A program made the translations under genes and the position numbers. A stretch of 64,000 bases of DNA, from positions 1,054,001 to 1,118,000 of the forward strand of contig NZ_CP117411.1 in the NCBI RefSeq assembly GCF_028607085.1. The letters are read 5' to 3'. Below are positions 1-8,743 of this stretch, in pieces. The DNA comes from Sphingomonas naphthae (GTDB lineage: Bacteria > Pseudomonadota > Alphaproteobacteria > Sphingomonadales > Sphingomonadaceae). Under the pieces are notes generated by a model that was given only the letters and a program-made list of their open reading frames with translations, ran no database searches and was not told the DNA's origin. The stretch's first letter is position 1. The number at the start of each line of letters is the position of its first letter.

Positions 1-1
1 G

Positions 2-553
2 CCGGCGTTGCTGGAGGGCGTGGCCGCGATCGCCGCCGCCGCGCCCTTCCGCCAGATGGCGACGCCGGGCGGGCGGCGCATGTCGGTGGCGATGACGAAT
101 TGCGGCGCCGCCGGATGGGTCACAGATGCTGCCGGCTATCGCTACGCCACCGCCGATCCCTTGAGCGGTCGGCCCTGGCCCGCGATGCCGCCTGCCTTCC
201 GCGATCTCGCCCGCCGCGCCGCCACCGCCGCCGGTTTCGCGGGCTTCGATCCCGATGCCTGCCTCGTGAACCTCTATCGGCCGGGCGCGCGCATGGCGCC
301 GCATCAGGATATCGACGAGCGCGACATGGGCGAGCCGATCGTCTCGGTCTCGCTCGGTCTGTCGGCCACCTTCCTGTGGGGCGGCGCCGCGCGCGGCGAC
401 CCGAAGCGGCGGCTGCGCATCGATCATGGCGACGTTCTCGTGTGGGGCGGCCCCGCCCGCCGCACCTTCCACGGCATCGCCCCGCTCGCCGCCGGCACCC
501 AACCCGATACCGGCGAGACGCGGATCAACCTCACCTTCCGTCGGGCGCTGTAG
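2..553 (+). CDS. alkB: AlkB, Fe(II)/2-oxoglutarate-dependent DNA repair dioxygenase (5' end outside window)
   Basis: AlkB oxidatively removes methyl groups from 1-methyladenine and 3-methylcytosine in DNA, using Fe(II), O2 and 2-oxoglutarate. The visible reading frame closely follows E. coli AlkB from about its residue 35 to the end, including the blocks PFRQM.TPGG, SVAMTNCG and PIVSVSLGL. Counting from the TTG at position 8, the iron ligands are His99 and Asp101 (HQD) and His155 (HGI). The 2-oxoglutarate-binding arginines lie in the C-terminal RINLTFR. The open frame continues upstream to the window edge and about 35 N-terminal residues are missing, so the true start lies outside. It ends 4 bp before the convergent aminotransferase gene. 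Family assignment is very secure. Confidence 0.95.
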   Translation, partial: PALLEGVAAIAAAAPFRQMATPGGRRMSVAMTNCGAAGWVTDAAGYRYATADPLSGRPWPAMPPAFRDLARRAATAAGFAGFDPDACLVNLYRPGARMAPHQDIDERDMGEPIVSVSLGLSATFLWGGAARGDPKRRLRIDHGDVLVWGGPARRTFHGIAPLAAGTQPDTGETRINLTFRRAL

Positions 554-557
554 CCGG

Positions 558-1739
558 TCAGTGACGCAGGGCTGCCTCGATCACCGCGACGATCCGCTCC
601 TGCTCGACCGGGGTAATGACGTCGTCGAGGGGCAGGCGCAGCAGTGTGGCGGCGGCTTCGTCGGTCACCCCCATCGGCCCTGCCACGCGGCCGTAGCGCC
701 GGCCGCCGGGTGAGCTGTGGAGCGGCTTGTAATGGGTGCGTGCATCGATCCGCTCATAGGCAAGGCGCGCGATCACGCCGGCACGGCGGGCTTCATTCTC
801 GAAGCGGAGCGCGAAGATATGGCCGTTGCCGGCCGCCTGTTCCGGTATCGCGAGGAGGCGTACCCGCCCCCGCGCGGCGCAGTCGGCCAATAGCGCGACG
901 TACCGATCATAGGCCGCCAACCGCGCTGCCCGCTTGGCATCGGCATCGTCGAATTGCGCGGCGAGGAGCGCGGCGGTGAGATCGGACGGCAGGAAGGACG
1001 AGCCCAGCGCCTGCCATTCGTAGCTGGAGACATGGCCCTGCTCGAAGCGCAGCCGATCGGTGCCTTTCTCCCAGGCGATCTCGGCCGCCGCCGCCGCGTC
1101 CGGGCGGTTGACGATCAGCGCGCCGCCCTCGCCGCAGCTGACGTTCTTGGTGCCGTGGAAGCTCAGCGCTCCGAAATCACCGAAGCCGCCGAGCGGTTTG
1201 CCGTCCCAGCTCGATCCGAATGCCTGCGCCGCATCCTCGACCAGCGCGATGCCGCGATCGGCGCAGAGCGCGACCAGGGCATCCATCGCGCAGGCGACCC
1301 CGGCATAATGGACGGCGTACACCGCGCGCGTCCGGGGCGTGATCGCTTCCTCGACGCGTGCGACATCGATGTTGAGCGTCGTCGGCAGCACATCGACGAA
1401 AACCGGAACCGCGCCGCGCAGCGCGACGGCGGTCGCGGTGGAGGAGAAGGTCCACGACGGCAGGATGATCTCGTCACCCGGCCCTACACCGAGCAGCAGC
1501 GCCGCCATTTCGAGCGCGGCGGTGCAGGAATTGGTGAGGAACGGGCGCGAGCCGGAATAGATCGCGTCGAGTTTCTCGTGGCATCGCCGCGTGTTGCGTC
1601 CGCCGCCGGTCAGGCTGCCATCGTCCAGCGCCCGCATCACCTCGCGGCGAACGGCAGGCGACAGGGATACGCGGTTGAAGGGGATGGGAGGCGGGTTGCC
1701 CTGGCAGCCGGTGTCGCGAGACTGATAGGGTGCGTTCAT
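558..1739 (-). CDS. rffA: RffA/WecE-type dTDP-4-amino-4,6-dideoxyhexose transaminase (DegT/DnrJ/EryC1 family)
   Basis: This PLP-dependent sugar aminotransferase (393 aa) converts a dTDP-4-keto-6-deoxyhexose to its 4-amino form for surface glycans. It tracks E. coli WecE/RffA closely: IPFN near the N-terminus, GGGRNTRRC near 46-53, SCTAALEMAALLL near 71-83, HYAGVACAMD near 144-153 and FHGTKN with the Schiff-base Lys198. The start was set at the ATG at 1739 because it overlaps the stop of the methyltransferase gene by 4 bp (ATGA) and gives the family length; the frame stays open further upstream without homology. Translational coupling with the methyltransferase, and a GT61 glycosyltransferase next door, suggest a small polysaccharide-decoration locus. 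The exact sugar is not determinable. Confidence 0.88.
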   Translation of the reverse strand: MNAPYQSRDTGCQGNPPPIPFNRVSLSPAVRREVMRALDDGSLTGGGRNTRRCHEKLDAIYSGSRPFLTNSCTAALEMAALLLGVGPGDEIILPSWTFSSTATAVALRGAVPVFVDVLPTTLNIDVARVEEAITPRTRAVYAVHYAGVACAMDALVALCADRGIALVEDAAQAFGSSWDGKPLGGFGDFGALSFHGTKNVSCGEGGALIVNRPDAAAAAEIAWEKGTDRLRFEQGHVSSYEWQALGSSFLPSDLTAALLAAQFDDADAKRAARLAAYDRYVALLADCAARGRVRLLAIPEQAAGNGHIFALRFENEARRAGVIARLAYERIDARTHYKPLHSSPGGRRYGRVAGPMGVTDEAAATLLRLPLDDVITPVEQERIVAVIEAALRH

Positions 1740-2560
1740 GCGGTCGGCGCCGGACGATTGGTGGAATCGCCTGCCGGGGTCAGAATTTGGAGGGCCGCCT
1801 CGATCGGCATCGGTCGATCGAGCGTCGCCGAGACATAGAGGCGGGCGATATCGAGGCCCCCATCGGGGCCATGGACGATCTCGATCGATCCGAAGCCGAG
1901 CCGCTCGAGCGCCCCGCGCAGGATCGGCTCGTCGATCCAGTGGAAGCGGGTGCTGGGCGCGGTATCGAACGCGGAATGGCGCCCGCAATCGCGCAGCATC
2001 CGCGCCCAGCCGCTGTCCGATCCGCCATCGCCGAAGGTGCCGACGAACCGTCCACCCTTTTGCAGCAGGCAGGCGGCCGAAATCAGATAGGTGAGCGCCG
2101 ACTGGAAATCCATCATCAGGAATACGTCGATTCCGAAGAACAGGTTGCAGCCTGTGCCGCCTTTCGTGAAATCGTCGATCAGGCTGCGATTGTCGGTCCA
2201 GGCGCTGTGCCGTACCGCCAGTCGGCCCGCCGCGACATGATCGGCGCAGCGTGCTTCCAGGCTGCCGATGAAGGCGGGGCTGATCTCGTAGGCGGTGATC
2301 GACGCGGGCGTGCGGTCGAGCAGCATCTGGGTGTATTTGCCCGATCCCGGCCCGATTTCGATGACGTGGGAATCGGCCGCCAGAAAGGCCGCGCCGAGAC
2401 AGTCGAAGGTCGCCTCGCGCAGCCGATCATCCGCCCATTCGTCGCCGGGCCATTGCCAGTCGCCACCTTGGGCTTGGGCCCGCTCGGGGAATATGCGTCG
2501 CACATAATCATCGAAGAAATCGCCCATCGCGAAACGGGAAGAGCGGGGCGGTGGGTTCAT
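1736..2560 (-). CDS. class I SAM-dependent methyltransferase, likely glycan-modifying
   Basis: A 274-aa protein with a Rossmann-type SAM-binding motif I (VIEIGPGSG, residues 66-74) and the acidic loop YEIS after strand 2. It probably methylates a sugar or sugar-linked small molecule; this is inferred only from its position as first gene of a two-gene operon whose second gene is an RffA-type sugar aminotransferase (4-bp ATGA overlap). Start ATG at 2560; an internal Met at residue 12 (MGDFFDDY) is an alternative. Nothing in the sequence identifies the substrate. The 126 bp upstream (2561-2686) is a divergent promoter region shared with the GT61 gene. Confidence 0.75.
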   Translation of the reverse strand: MNPPPRSSRFAMGDFFDDYVRRIFPERAQAQGGDWQWPGDEWADDRLREATFDCLGAAFLAADSHVIEIGPGSGKYTQMLLDRTPASITAYEISPAFIGSLEARCADHVAAGRLAVRHSAWTDNRSLIDDFTKGGTGCNLFFGIDVFLMMDFQSALTYLISAACLLQKGGRFVGTFGDGGSDSGWARMLRDCGRHSAFDTAPSTRFHWIDEPILRGALERLGFGSIEIVHGPDGGLDIARLYVSATLDRPMPIEAALQILTPAGDSTNRPAPTA

Positions 2561-2686
2561 TCAGGACAGTCCGTAAAGGTGATGCGGCGGATCACGAAAT
2601 CTCCGAACTGCGGCCAGCGGACCGTCATATGTTGCGAATGGGGAGCCCTAGTCTAGCATGGGAACTACTGAAGCCAAGGGGTCGCA

Positions 2687-3814
2687 ATGGGTGAGTTTTC
2701 GGGTTCGGTGGTGCAGGATGACGATGTCTTCCGCGATTATGATTCGCCGCTATCCGCCATTTACCGCGCTTACACCCTGTGGCCGGCGGATCGACGGGGA
2801 TGGAGTGAAGACCGCCTGACATCTTTTGAAACAGATCAGATCCTTGTCACCAGCGGTTTCGTCCCGGTCGATACGCAGCGCGGCCGTCTGTTGCTCAACC
2901 AGAGTTATAACCAGATCGATACGATCCTGCCTGTCCGCTTCACCCTCACCGACCAGAAATCGCGGTTCACGCTGAAGAGCGATCCGATCGAACTGGCCGG
3001 CCGCTATATCGTCCTGGGTGGGCCGGTCGACGGCGTATGGTATCACTGGCTGTTCAACTGGTTCCCCAGGCTGTTGCTGTTGAAGCAGCTTCGCCCGGAC
3101 GTCTTCACCGATCGACGCACCCGCATTCTCGTCCATCCCAAGGCGCTGGAAGAACCTTATGTCGCCATCTTGCGGACCATGGGCCTTGGCGACGATCGGT
3201 TTTTCGCGATCGATCCGGATCGGGATTATATGCTCGATCGCGCGATCCTCGTGTCCTTTCCCAGCCAGAACAAGCTGTACCCGGCGTTGATGAACGCGAC
3301 CGCCCGTCACCTCCTGTACAAACTCACAATGTCTGGTTCGCCGTCGCGCGGAAGACGGATACTCGCCAGCCGCCAGCCCCTGTCGCCGCCCAAGAGACGT
3401 ATTCACAATTTCCACGAGATCGAACCGATTCTCGCGGATCTCAAGGTGGATATCGCCACCTTGGGCAGCTATTCGGCGGCGAAGCAGATACGGCTTTTCC
3501 GGAACGCGGATCTGGTGATCGGGGCGCACGGATCCGATCTGACCAATCTGCTGTTCTGCCGCCCCGGGACGAACGTGCTGGTCATCGAGAATGATTTCAG
3601 CCTCCGTTACGATCTGCACCTCGGGCTGAAGATGCTCTGCGAGATCATGGGCCTGCCCTATCGGGTTCACCGGGCATCCACCCATCGCCTGGCCGGTCTG
3701 GCGATGACGCCGGCGCATCACATCAACGAGGATTACATCATCGATTCCAAGCTGTTCCGAAACGATGTCGAGGCTTTGCTATATCCGAAGACCGGATCGC
3801 CCGTTTCCGGTTGA
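2687..3814 (+). CDS. glycosyltransferase family 61 (DUF563) protein
   Basis: A 375-aa cytoplasmic GT61-type enzyme. The hallmark [11 protein letters not shown] lies at about 119-129. The C-terminal half holds RRILASRQ (223-230), a dimer- and nucleotide-sugar-fold block, and the signature [16 protein letters not shown] (279-294). GT61 enzymes transfer pentoses, hexosamines or other sugars to glycans. Start ATG at 2687 has AGGGG 6 bp upstream. It is divergent from the sugar transaminase/methyltransferase pair, so the three genes probably build or decorate one surface polysaccharide. Donor and acceptor cannot be read from sequence. Slightly lower GC in this gene than in flanking housekeeping genes hints at accessory origin. 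Confidence 0.82.
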   Translation: MGEFSGSVVQDDDVFRDYDSPLSAIYRAYTLWPADRRGWSEDRLTSFETDQILVTSGFVPVDTQRGRLLLNQSYNQIDTILPVRFTLTDQKSRFTLKSDPIELAGRYIVLGGPVDGVWYHWLFNWFPRLLLLKQLRPDVFTDRRTRILVHPKALEEPYVAILRTMGLGDDRFFAIDPDRDYMLDRAILVSFPSQNKLYPALMNATARHLLYKLTMSGSPSRGRRILASRQPLSPPKRRIHNFHEIEPILADLKVDIATLGSYSAAKQIRLFRNADLVIGAHGSDLTNLLFCRPGTNVLVIENDFSLRYDLHLGLKMLCEIMGLPYRVHRASTHRLAGLAMTPAHHINEDYIIDSKLFRNDVEALLYPKTGSPVSG

Positions 3815-3857
3815 TCGTTCGCTTGCCTCGCCCGGCCATGCGGCGCATCCCGCCGCA

Positions 3858-4586
3858 ATGCACCTCGCCACCCGCGCCATCGTCTGTGCCGTGCTGCCGC
3901 ATGGCGAGCATGGCGCGATCGTGCGGCTGATGACGGCCGAAAATGGCCTGCTGCCGGGTTATGTGCGGGGCGGGCGGTCGCGGCGGCTGCGGCCGGTGTT
4001 GCTGGTGGGCAATCTGGTCGAGGCGGATTTCCGGTCGCGCACGGACGCGCAGCTCGCCGCGCTGACGGTGGAACTGGCCGAGAGCCGGGCGGCGTTGCTC
4101 GGCGAACCGCTCGCCGCCATCGGAATCGAATGGGCGACGGCGCTGACGGCGGCGGCCTTGCCCGAGGGCCAGCCCTATCCGCATCTCCATGACGCGCTGG
4201 ATGGCGTGCTGGCGGCGATCGCGGCGGCGCCGTCGGCGCGCGGCTGGGCGGGGGCGCTGGTGCGCTATGAACTGCTGGTGCTGGCCGAACTGGGCTTCGG
4301 GCTGGACCTGACCGCCTGCGCGGCGACGGGGGTGACGGAGGATCTGGCATGGGTGAGCCCCAGGAGCGGCGGCGCGGTTTCACGGGGGGCCGGGGCGCCC
4401 TATGCGGATCGGCTGCTGCCGTTGCCGGGGTTCCTGATCGCTGGGGGCGATGCGGGGTGGGGCGATGTGGTCGCCGGGCTGGCGATCACCGGCCATTTCC
4501 TGACGCGCGATGTGCTGATCGGGCGGGCCGCGACGATCCTGCCGGCGCGGGCGCGGCTGGTGGAGCGCTTGAGCCGGCTGGCGTGA
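3858..4586 (+). CDS. recO: RecO, recombination mediator protein
   Basis: RecO (242 aa) anneals SSB-coated single strands and, with RecR, loads RecA at gaps. The N-terminal OB-fold reads [20 protein letters not shown], then [29 protein letters not shown], which is the usual RecO opening. The helical C-terminal half lacks an obvious four-Cys zinc site, as in many alphaproteobacterial RecOs. ATG 3858 was chosen because it gives the family length and N-terminus; the frame is open 31 codons upstream without homology. It starts 43 bp after the GT61 stop. Confidence 0.9.
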   Translation: MHLATRAIVCAVLPHGEHGAIVRLMTAENGLLPGYVRGGRSRRLRPVLLVGNLVEADFRSRTDAQLAALTVELAESRAALLGEPLAAIGIEWATALTAAALPEGQPYPHLHDALDGVLAAIAAAPSARGWAGALVRYELLVLAELGFGLDLTACAATGVTEDLAWVSPRSGGAVSRGAGAPYADRLLPLPGFLIAGGDAGWGDVVAGLAITGHFLTRDVLIGRAATILPARARLVERLSRLA

Positions 4587-4642
4587 AAGCGGCGAGGCTT
4601 GCGCGATCAGATCGGCCTGTCGGCAGACCCTGAAACGCCAAA

Positions 4643-4672
4643 CGCCCGAACCGCGTTTTCGCGGTCCGGGCG
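4643..4672 (-). terminator. strong 13-bp stem-loop, terminator-like on the minus strand
   Basis: Arms CGCCCGAACCGCG (4643-4655) and CGCGGTCCGGGCG (4660-4672) pair with one mismatch around a TTTT loop. Read on the minus strand the hairpin is followed by TTTGGCGTTTC, so it looks more like a minus-strand terminator than a recO terminator, although recO ends only 56 bp before it. No coding gene ends here on the minus strand. Confidence 0.5.
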
Positions 4673-4901
4673 CCTGCGTGACGATCGCTCGTCAGCCCCC
4701 TACTCGTAATAAGCTCCGGCCCACACGCTGCACCGTCCCCTTTAAAAACGGCGTGCGGGGCTCTGGAGCCCTCCCCGAACCATGGCCTAGGCCTCGTCTC
4801 GGTAAGGCGGGGTTAATCGGGTCGGCCGGGCTTGTCATCGGTTTTGGTATGTATCCGATGCGATACGGACGCATCTGTGTTCTTGATGCAACAGGATCAT
4901 T
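4673..4901. other. non-coding gap between recO and proS, no gene recognised
   Basis: About 230 bp with no convincing reading frame on either strand. It contains the patch TTTAAAAACGGCGTG near 4741-4755 and several short self-complementary stretches. With the minus-strand hairpin at 4643-4672 it could encode a small RNA, but none of the RNA families I know was recognised. A degenerate palindromic repeat occupies the rest of the gap up to proS. Confidence 0.3.
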
Positions 4902-5043
4902 CCTCCCCGGCACGGGGAGGGGGACCAGCCGCAGGCTGGTGGAGGGGGCTATCCGCGATCGCAGCGCGAGAGGTGAACCCCCTCCACCACAGGCCACGCC
5001 GGCGGTCCCGGGTTGCCGCCCGCGCCCTGCCCTCGTAGGGAGG
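4902..5043. repeat. palindromic intergenic repeat, CCTCCCC family, degenerate copy
   Basis: Begins CCTCCCCGGCACGGGGAGG and ends with a weak mirrored arm (CCCTCGTAGGGAGG). Internal blocks CAGGCTGGTGGAGGGGG and CCCCCTCCACCA pair with each other. It is the worn relative of the copies at 6493, 19341 and 34978. It ends 23 bp before the proS start codon. Confidence 0.7.
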
Positions 5044-5066
5044 CGCACCTTCTATCAGGACGACCC

Positions 5067-6386
5067 ATGCGCCTTTCCCGCACCCTGCTGCCTGTCACCA
5101 AGGAATCGCCCGCCGACGCGCAGATCATCAGCCACAAGCTCATGCTGCGCGCCGGGCTGATCCGCCAGACCGCCGCCGGCATCTATGCCTGGCTGCCGCT
5201 CGGCCTGCGCGTGCTGCGCAATATCGAGCGGATCGTGCGCGAGGAGCAGGATCGGGCAGGGGCGGTCGAGCTGCTGATGCCGACGCTCCAGTCGGCCGAT
5301 TTGTGGCGCGAATCGGGGCGCTACGACGCCTATGGGCCGGAAATGCTGCGCATCAAGGATCGCCACGACCGCGAGATGCTCTACGGCCCGACCAACGAGG
5401 AGATGATTACCGCGCTCTTCCGCGACGCCGCGCGCTCCTACCGCGATCTTCCGCGCACGCTCTATCACATCCAGTGGAAGTTCCGTGACGAGACGCGCCC
5501 CCGCTTCGGCGTGATGCGCGGCCGCGAGTTTCTGATGAAGGATGCCTATTCGTTCGACATGGACGAGGCCGGCGCGCGCCACAGCTACAACCGGATGTTC
5601 GTCGCCTATCTCAACACCTTTGCCCGCATGGGCCTGCGCGCGATCCCGATGCAGGCCGATACCGGCCCGATCGGCGGCGACCTGAGCCACGAATTCATCG
5701 TGCTGGCGCCCACCGGCGAGAGCGACGTCTTCTACCACAGCAATTGGGAGCGGCCGGCCGAACTGTCGTCGGTCGATTTCGACGATGTCGACGGGCTCCA
5801 GGCGATCGTCGGCGGCTACACCGCCGATTATGCCGCCACCGACGAGAAGCGCGACAGCGCGCGCGAGGCGGAGGCCGGCGAAGCGCTGCGCCAGTCGCGC
5901 GGCGTGGAGGTGGGCCACATCTTCTACTTCGGCACCAAATATTCGGCCGCGATGGGCATGAAAGTGCAGGCCAGGGACGGCGGCGAAGTCGTGCCGCACA
6001 TGGGCAGCTACGGCATCGGCGTGTCGCGGCTGATGGGGGCGATCATCGAGGCGAGCCATGACGATGGCGGGATCATCTGGCCGGACGCGGTGGCGCCCTA
6101 TCAGGTGGGCCTCATCAACATGCGCGCCGACGATGCGGCCTGCGCGGCGGCCTCGGACGACCTTTACGCGAAGCTGGGCGGGGCCGAGGGCGGCCGCGTC
6201 CTGTACGACGACCGCGACGAGCGCGGTGGGGCGAAGTTCGCGACGATGGATCTGATCGGCCTGCCCTGGCAGATCGTGGTGGGGCCGAAGGGGCTGGCCA
6301 AGGGCGTCGTCGAGCTGAAGCGCCGAGCGACGGGCGAGAAGGTGGAACTGTCGATCGAGGACGCGCTTCAGAGGGTAGCCGCTTGA
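5067..6386 (+). CDS. proS: ProS, prolyl-tRNA synthetase (short alphaproteobacterial type)
   Basis: This class II synthetase (439 aa) charges tRNA-Pro. The start [18 protein letters not shown], the motif-2 block [21 protein letters not shown], and motif 3 [13 protein letters not shown] are all present, with a C-terminal anticodon-binding domain ([21 protein letters not shown]). At about 440 aa it lacks the roughly 180-residue editing insertion of E. coli ProS, as is normal for alphaproteobacteria. ATG 5067 is preceded by CAGGA at 5056-5060; the frame is open 18 codons upstream but inside a repeat. Two back-to-back palindromic repeats follow before lolC. Confidence 0.97.
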   Translation: MRLSRTLLPVTKESPADAQIISHKLMLRAGLIRQTAAGIYAWLPLGLRVLRNIERIVREEQDRAGAVELLMPTLQSADLWRESGRYDAYGPEMLRIKDRHDREMLYGPTNEEMITALFRDAARSYRDLPRTLYHIQWKFRDETRPRFGVMRGREFLMKDAYSFDMDEAGARHSYNRMFVAYLNTFARMGLRAIPMQADTGPIGGDLSHEFIVLAPTGESDVFYHSNWERPAELSSVDFDDVDGLQAIVGGYTADYAATDEKRDSAREAEAGEALRQSRGVEVGHIFYFGTKYSAAMGMKVQARDGGEVVPHMGSYGIGVSRLMGAIIEASHDDGGIIWPDAVAPYQVGLINMRADDAACAAASDDLYAKLGGAEGGRVLYDDRDERGGAKFATMDLIGLPWQIVVGPKGLAKGVVELKRRATGEKVELSIEDALQRVAA

Positions 6387-6397
6387 ACTTAAAGCGC

Positions 6398-6486
6398 CGT
6401 CACCCTGAACTCGTTTCAGAGTCCATCTCTCCACGGGCGCAAGCGCCTGGGGATGGCTGGATGCTGAAACACGTTCAGGGTGACGG
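6398..6486. repeat. palindromic repeat, CCGTCACCCTGAA family
   Basis: Outer arm CCGTCACCCTGAAC (from 6398) pairs with GTTCAGGGTGACGG (ending 6486). Inner segments TTTCAG/CTGAAA continue the stem with bulges. It lies 12 bp after the proS stop, so the transcript would fold into a long hairpin there. No coding potential. Confidence 0.75.
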
Positions 6487-6492
6487 TCAGTT

Positions 6493-6621
6493 CCTCCCCG
6501 GCACGGGGAGGGGGACCATGCGCAGCATGGTGGAGGGGGGCTTCCACGGGACGCAGCGCTTGGGGATAGCCCCCTCCACCACCGGCTTCGCCAGCGGTCC
6601 CCCTATCCGTGCCGGGGAGGA
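6493..6621. repeat. palindromic intergenic repeat, CCTCCCC family, intact copy
   Basis: Outer arms CCTCCCCGGCACGGGGAGG and CCGTGCCGGGGAGGA are mutually complementary and each is also a small hairpin. Inner arms GGACCATGCGCAGCATGGTGG and CCCCCTCCACCA fold further. The 3' edge (GGGGAGGA, to 6621) lies 6 bp before the lolC start codon and reads as its Shine-Dalgarno sequence. Confidence 0.85.
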
Positions 6622-6627
6622 TTTTAA

Positions 6628-7878
6628 ATGATCCTCACCCGCTACGAGCGGATGATCGCCAAGCGCTACCTCCTGCCCGGCAAGGGCGAGGGGTTCATCT
6701 TTCTCGTCGCCTCGATCAGCCTCGTCGCGGTCATGCTCGGCGTGGCAGCGCTCATCATCGTCATGTCGGTGATGAACGGCTTTCGCGCCGAGCTGTTCGA
6801 CAAGACGGTGGGGCTGAACGGCCATGCCGTGATCCAGGGCTATGACGGCAAGCTGCCCGACTGGCGCCCCATCGCCGATGCCGCGCGCAAGCTGCCCGGC
6901 GTCACCAGCGCCACCCCGCTGATCGAACAGCCGCTGATGGCGAGCTATGACGGGCGGGTCGAAGGCGTGCTGGTGCGGGGCATGCGGGTCGAGGATATTC
7001 GCGGCAACCCGATCATGGCCGACAAGGTCATCGCCGGGCGCCTTCAGGACGTGACGCCGGGATCGAACAACGTGGCGATCGGCGTGCGGCTGGCCGAGGC
7101 GCTGGGCGCGCGGGTCGGCGGGCAGATCAGCCTCATCAGCCCGCAGGGGCAGACCACGCCCTTCGGCACGGTGCCGCGCATCGTGAGCTATACCGTCGCC
7201 GCCATCTTCGAGGTGGGGGTCTATGATTATGACAAGGCGTTCGTCGTATTGCCGGTCGAGGATGCGCAGACGCTGCTGCTGATGGGCGACGCAGTCGGGC
7301 TGGTCGAGGTGCAGACGACCGATCCCGACAAGGTCGGCGCCATCCTCGCCCCGCTCGATCCGATCATCCGCGGCAAGGCCGAGATCCGCGACTGGCGTAC
7401 GATGAACGCGGCGCTGTTCGAGGCGCTCGCGGTCGAGCGGGTGGCGATGTTCACCATCCTGTCGATCATCGTGCTGGTCGCGGTGTTCAACATCCTCTCC
7501 TCGCTCATCATGCTGGTCCGCGCCAAGACGCGCGACATCGCGATCCTGCGGACGATGGGCGCGACGCGTGGCGGGCTGGTGAAGATATTCGTCACCGTCG
7601 GCACCACGATCGGCGCGCTCGGCACGCTCGCCGGGCTGGGGCTGGGCGCGCTTTTCCTGTTCTTCCGGCAGGGGATGGTGAACGCGATCCAGTTCGTCAC
7701 CGGCCAGAATCTGTGGGATCCCTCGGTGCGCTTCCTCACCGAACTGCCGTCCAAGACCGATCCGGTCGAGGTGACCGCCACCGTGGTCATGGCGCTCGGC
7801 CTGTCCTTCCTCGCGACGCTCTATCCGGCGTTCAAGGCCGCGAACACCGATCCGGTGCAGGTGCTGCGCTATGAATGA
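6628..7878 (+). CDS. lolC: LolC/LolE-family lipoprotein-releasing ABC transporter permease
   Basis: Inner-membrane permease (416 aa) of the Lol complex, which extracts outer-membrane lipoproteins and hands them to LolA. N-terminal [20 protein letters not shown] leads into TM1 (about 22-48, with [14 protein letters not shown]), followed by a large periplasmic MacB-like domain. Three C-terminal TM segments (about 270-300, 318-345, 375-400) include ARTKTRD-like [16 protein letters not shown], the cytoplasmic coupling region. A single LolC/E gene is usual in alphaproteobacteria, where one protein forms the dimer. It overlaps lolD by 8 bp. Start ATG 6628 uses AGGA supplied by the end of the upstream repeat. 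Confidence 0.93.
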   Translation: MILTRYERMIAKRYLLPGKGEGFIFLVASISLVAVMLGVAALIIVMSVMNGFRAELFDKTVGLNGHAVIQGYDGKLPDWRPIADAARKLPGVTSATPLIEQPLMASYDGRVEGVLVRGMRVEDIRGNPIMADKVIAGRLQDVTPGSNNVAIGVRLAEALGARVGGQISLISPQGQTTPFGTVPRIVSYTVAAIFEVGVYDYDKAFVVLPVEDAQTLLLMGDAVGLVEVQTTDPDKVGAILAPLDPIIRGKAEIRDWRTMNAALFEALAVERVAMFTILSIIVLVAVFNILSSLIMLVRAKTRDIAILRTMGATRGGLVKIFVTVGTTIGALGTLAGLGLGALFLFFRQGMVNAIQFVTGQNLWDPSVRFLTELPSKTDPVEVTATVVMALGLSFLATLYPAFKAANTDPVQVLRYE

Positions 7879-8542
7879 GATATTGGGCGTCACCGATCTG
7901 CGCCGCACCTTCGTCCAGGCCGATGTCGCGATCGAGGTGCTGCGCGGCGTCAACCTGACGGTGGGGCAGGGCGAGATCGTCGCATTGCTCGGGCCGTCGG
8001 GATCGGGCAAGTCCACCTTGTTGCAGGCGGTCGGGCTGCTGGAGGGCGGTTTCGAGGGATCGATCCGCATCGCCGGCATCGAGGCGTCGAAGCTGGATAA
8101 CGACGGGCGCACCGCCACCCGCCGCGACCGGCTGGGCTTCGTCTACCAATTCCACCATCTGCTGCCGGACTTCAACGCGACCGAGAATGTCGTGCTGCCG
8201 CAACTGATCCACGGCGCGACCAACGCCGAGGCCAAGGCGCGGGCCGAGGCGCTGCTCACTACGCTCGGCCTCGGCCACCGCCTGTCGCACCGCCCGAGCC
8301 AGCTTTCGGGTGGCGAGCAACAGCGGGTCGCGGTTGCCCGTGCGCTCGCCAATCGCCCCGCTCTGGTGCTGGCCGACGAGCCCACCGGCAACCTCGACGA
8401 ATCCACCGCCGACGTCGTGTTCGCCGAATTCCTGCGGCTGGTGCGGTTCGAGGGCTCCGCCGCCCTGATCGCCACCCACAACGAGCGGCTGGCGGCGCGG
8501 ATGGACCGGGTGGTGCGGTTGCAGGATGGCGTGATCGCTTAA
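7871..8542 (+). CDS. lolD: LolD, ATPase of the lipoprotein-releasing ABC transporter
   Basis: ATP-binding subunit (223 aa) that powers lipoprotein release. Walker A GPSGSGKS (41-48), Q-loop Gln93 in [17 protein letters not shown], signature LSGGEQQR (145-152), Walker B LVLADE (165-170), D-loop NLD, and switch His in ATHNE. The segment FHHLLPDF is typical of LolD. The start overlaps the permease gene by 8 bp, so the two are translationally coupled. A long palindromic repeat follows 9 bp after the stop. Confidence 0.95.
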   Translation: MNEILGVTDLRRTFVQADVAIEVLRGVNLTVGQGEIVALLGPSGSGKSTLLQAVGLLEGGFEGSIRIAGIEASKLDNDGRTATRRDRLGFVYQFHHLLPDFNATENVVLPQLIHGATNAEAKARAEALLTTLGLGHRLSHRPSQLSGGEQQRVAVARALANRPALVLADEPTGNLDESTADVVFAEFLRLVRFEGSAALIATHNERLAARMDRVVRLQDGVIA

Positions 8543-8551
8543 GACATTTCC

Positions 8552-8635
8552 CCGTTCGTCCTGAGCGTAGTCGAAGGACGTGCGACTGGACGCAGCGTTT
8601 GGGGCACGTCCTTCGACTTCGCTCAGGACGAACGG
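8552..8635. repeat. palindromic repeat, GTTCGTCCTGAGC family
   Basis: Arms CCGTTCGTCCTGAGCG (from 8552) plus TAGTCGAAGGACGTGC mirror GCACGTCCTTCGACTTCGCTCAGGACGAACGG-type sequence ending at 8635 (about 32 bp per arm, one or two mismatches). The loop holds GGACGCAGCGTTTGGGG, also present in the copy at 57762 and, as GGACGCAGCGCTTGGGG, in the different repeat at 6493. Confidence 0.85.
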
Positions 8636-8670
8636 ACGGGATAAGAGCGCCCCGGCTCGGTAAACATCCA

Positions 8671-8685
8671 TTAACCATCCATTTT
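8671..8685 (+). promoter_or_regulatory. possible CtrA-type binding site upstream of the Tad operon
   Basis: TTAACCATCCATTTT matches the CtrA consensus TTAA-N7-TTAA at 7 of 8 fixed positions and contains the half-site TTAACCAT. It lies 59-73 bp before the GTG start of the TadG-like gene. CtrA control of Flp pilus genes is known in Caulobacter; its operation here is inference. Confidence 0.4.
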
Positions 8686-8743
8686 AGAAGTACCTTAGCC
8701 GCGCCCGCCTAAGCCCGATCGGATTGGGACGGGTGGGCGAAAC

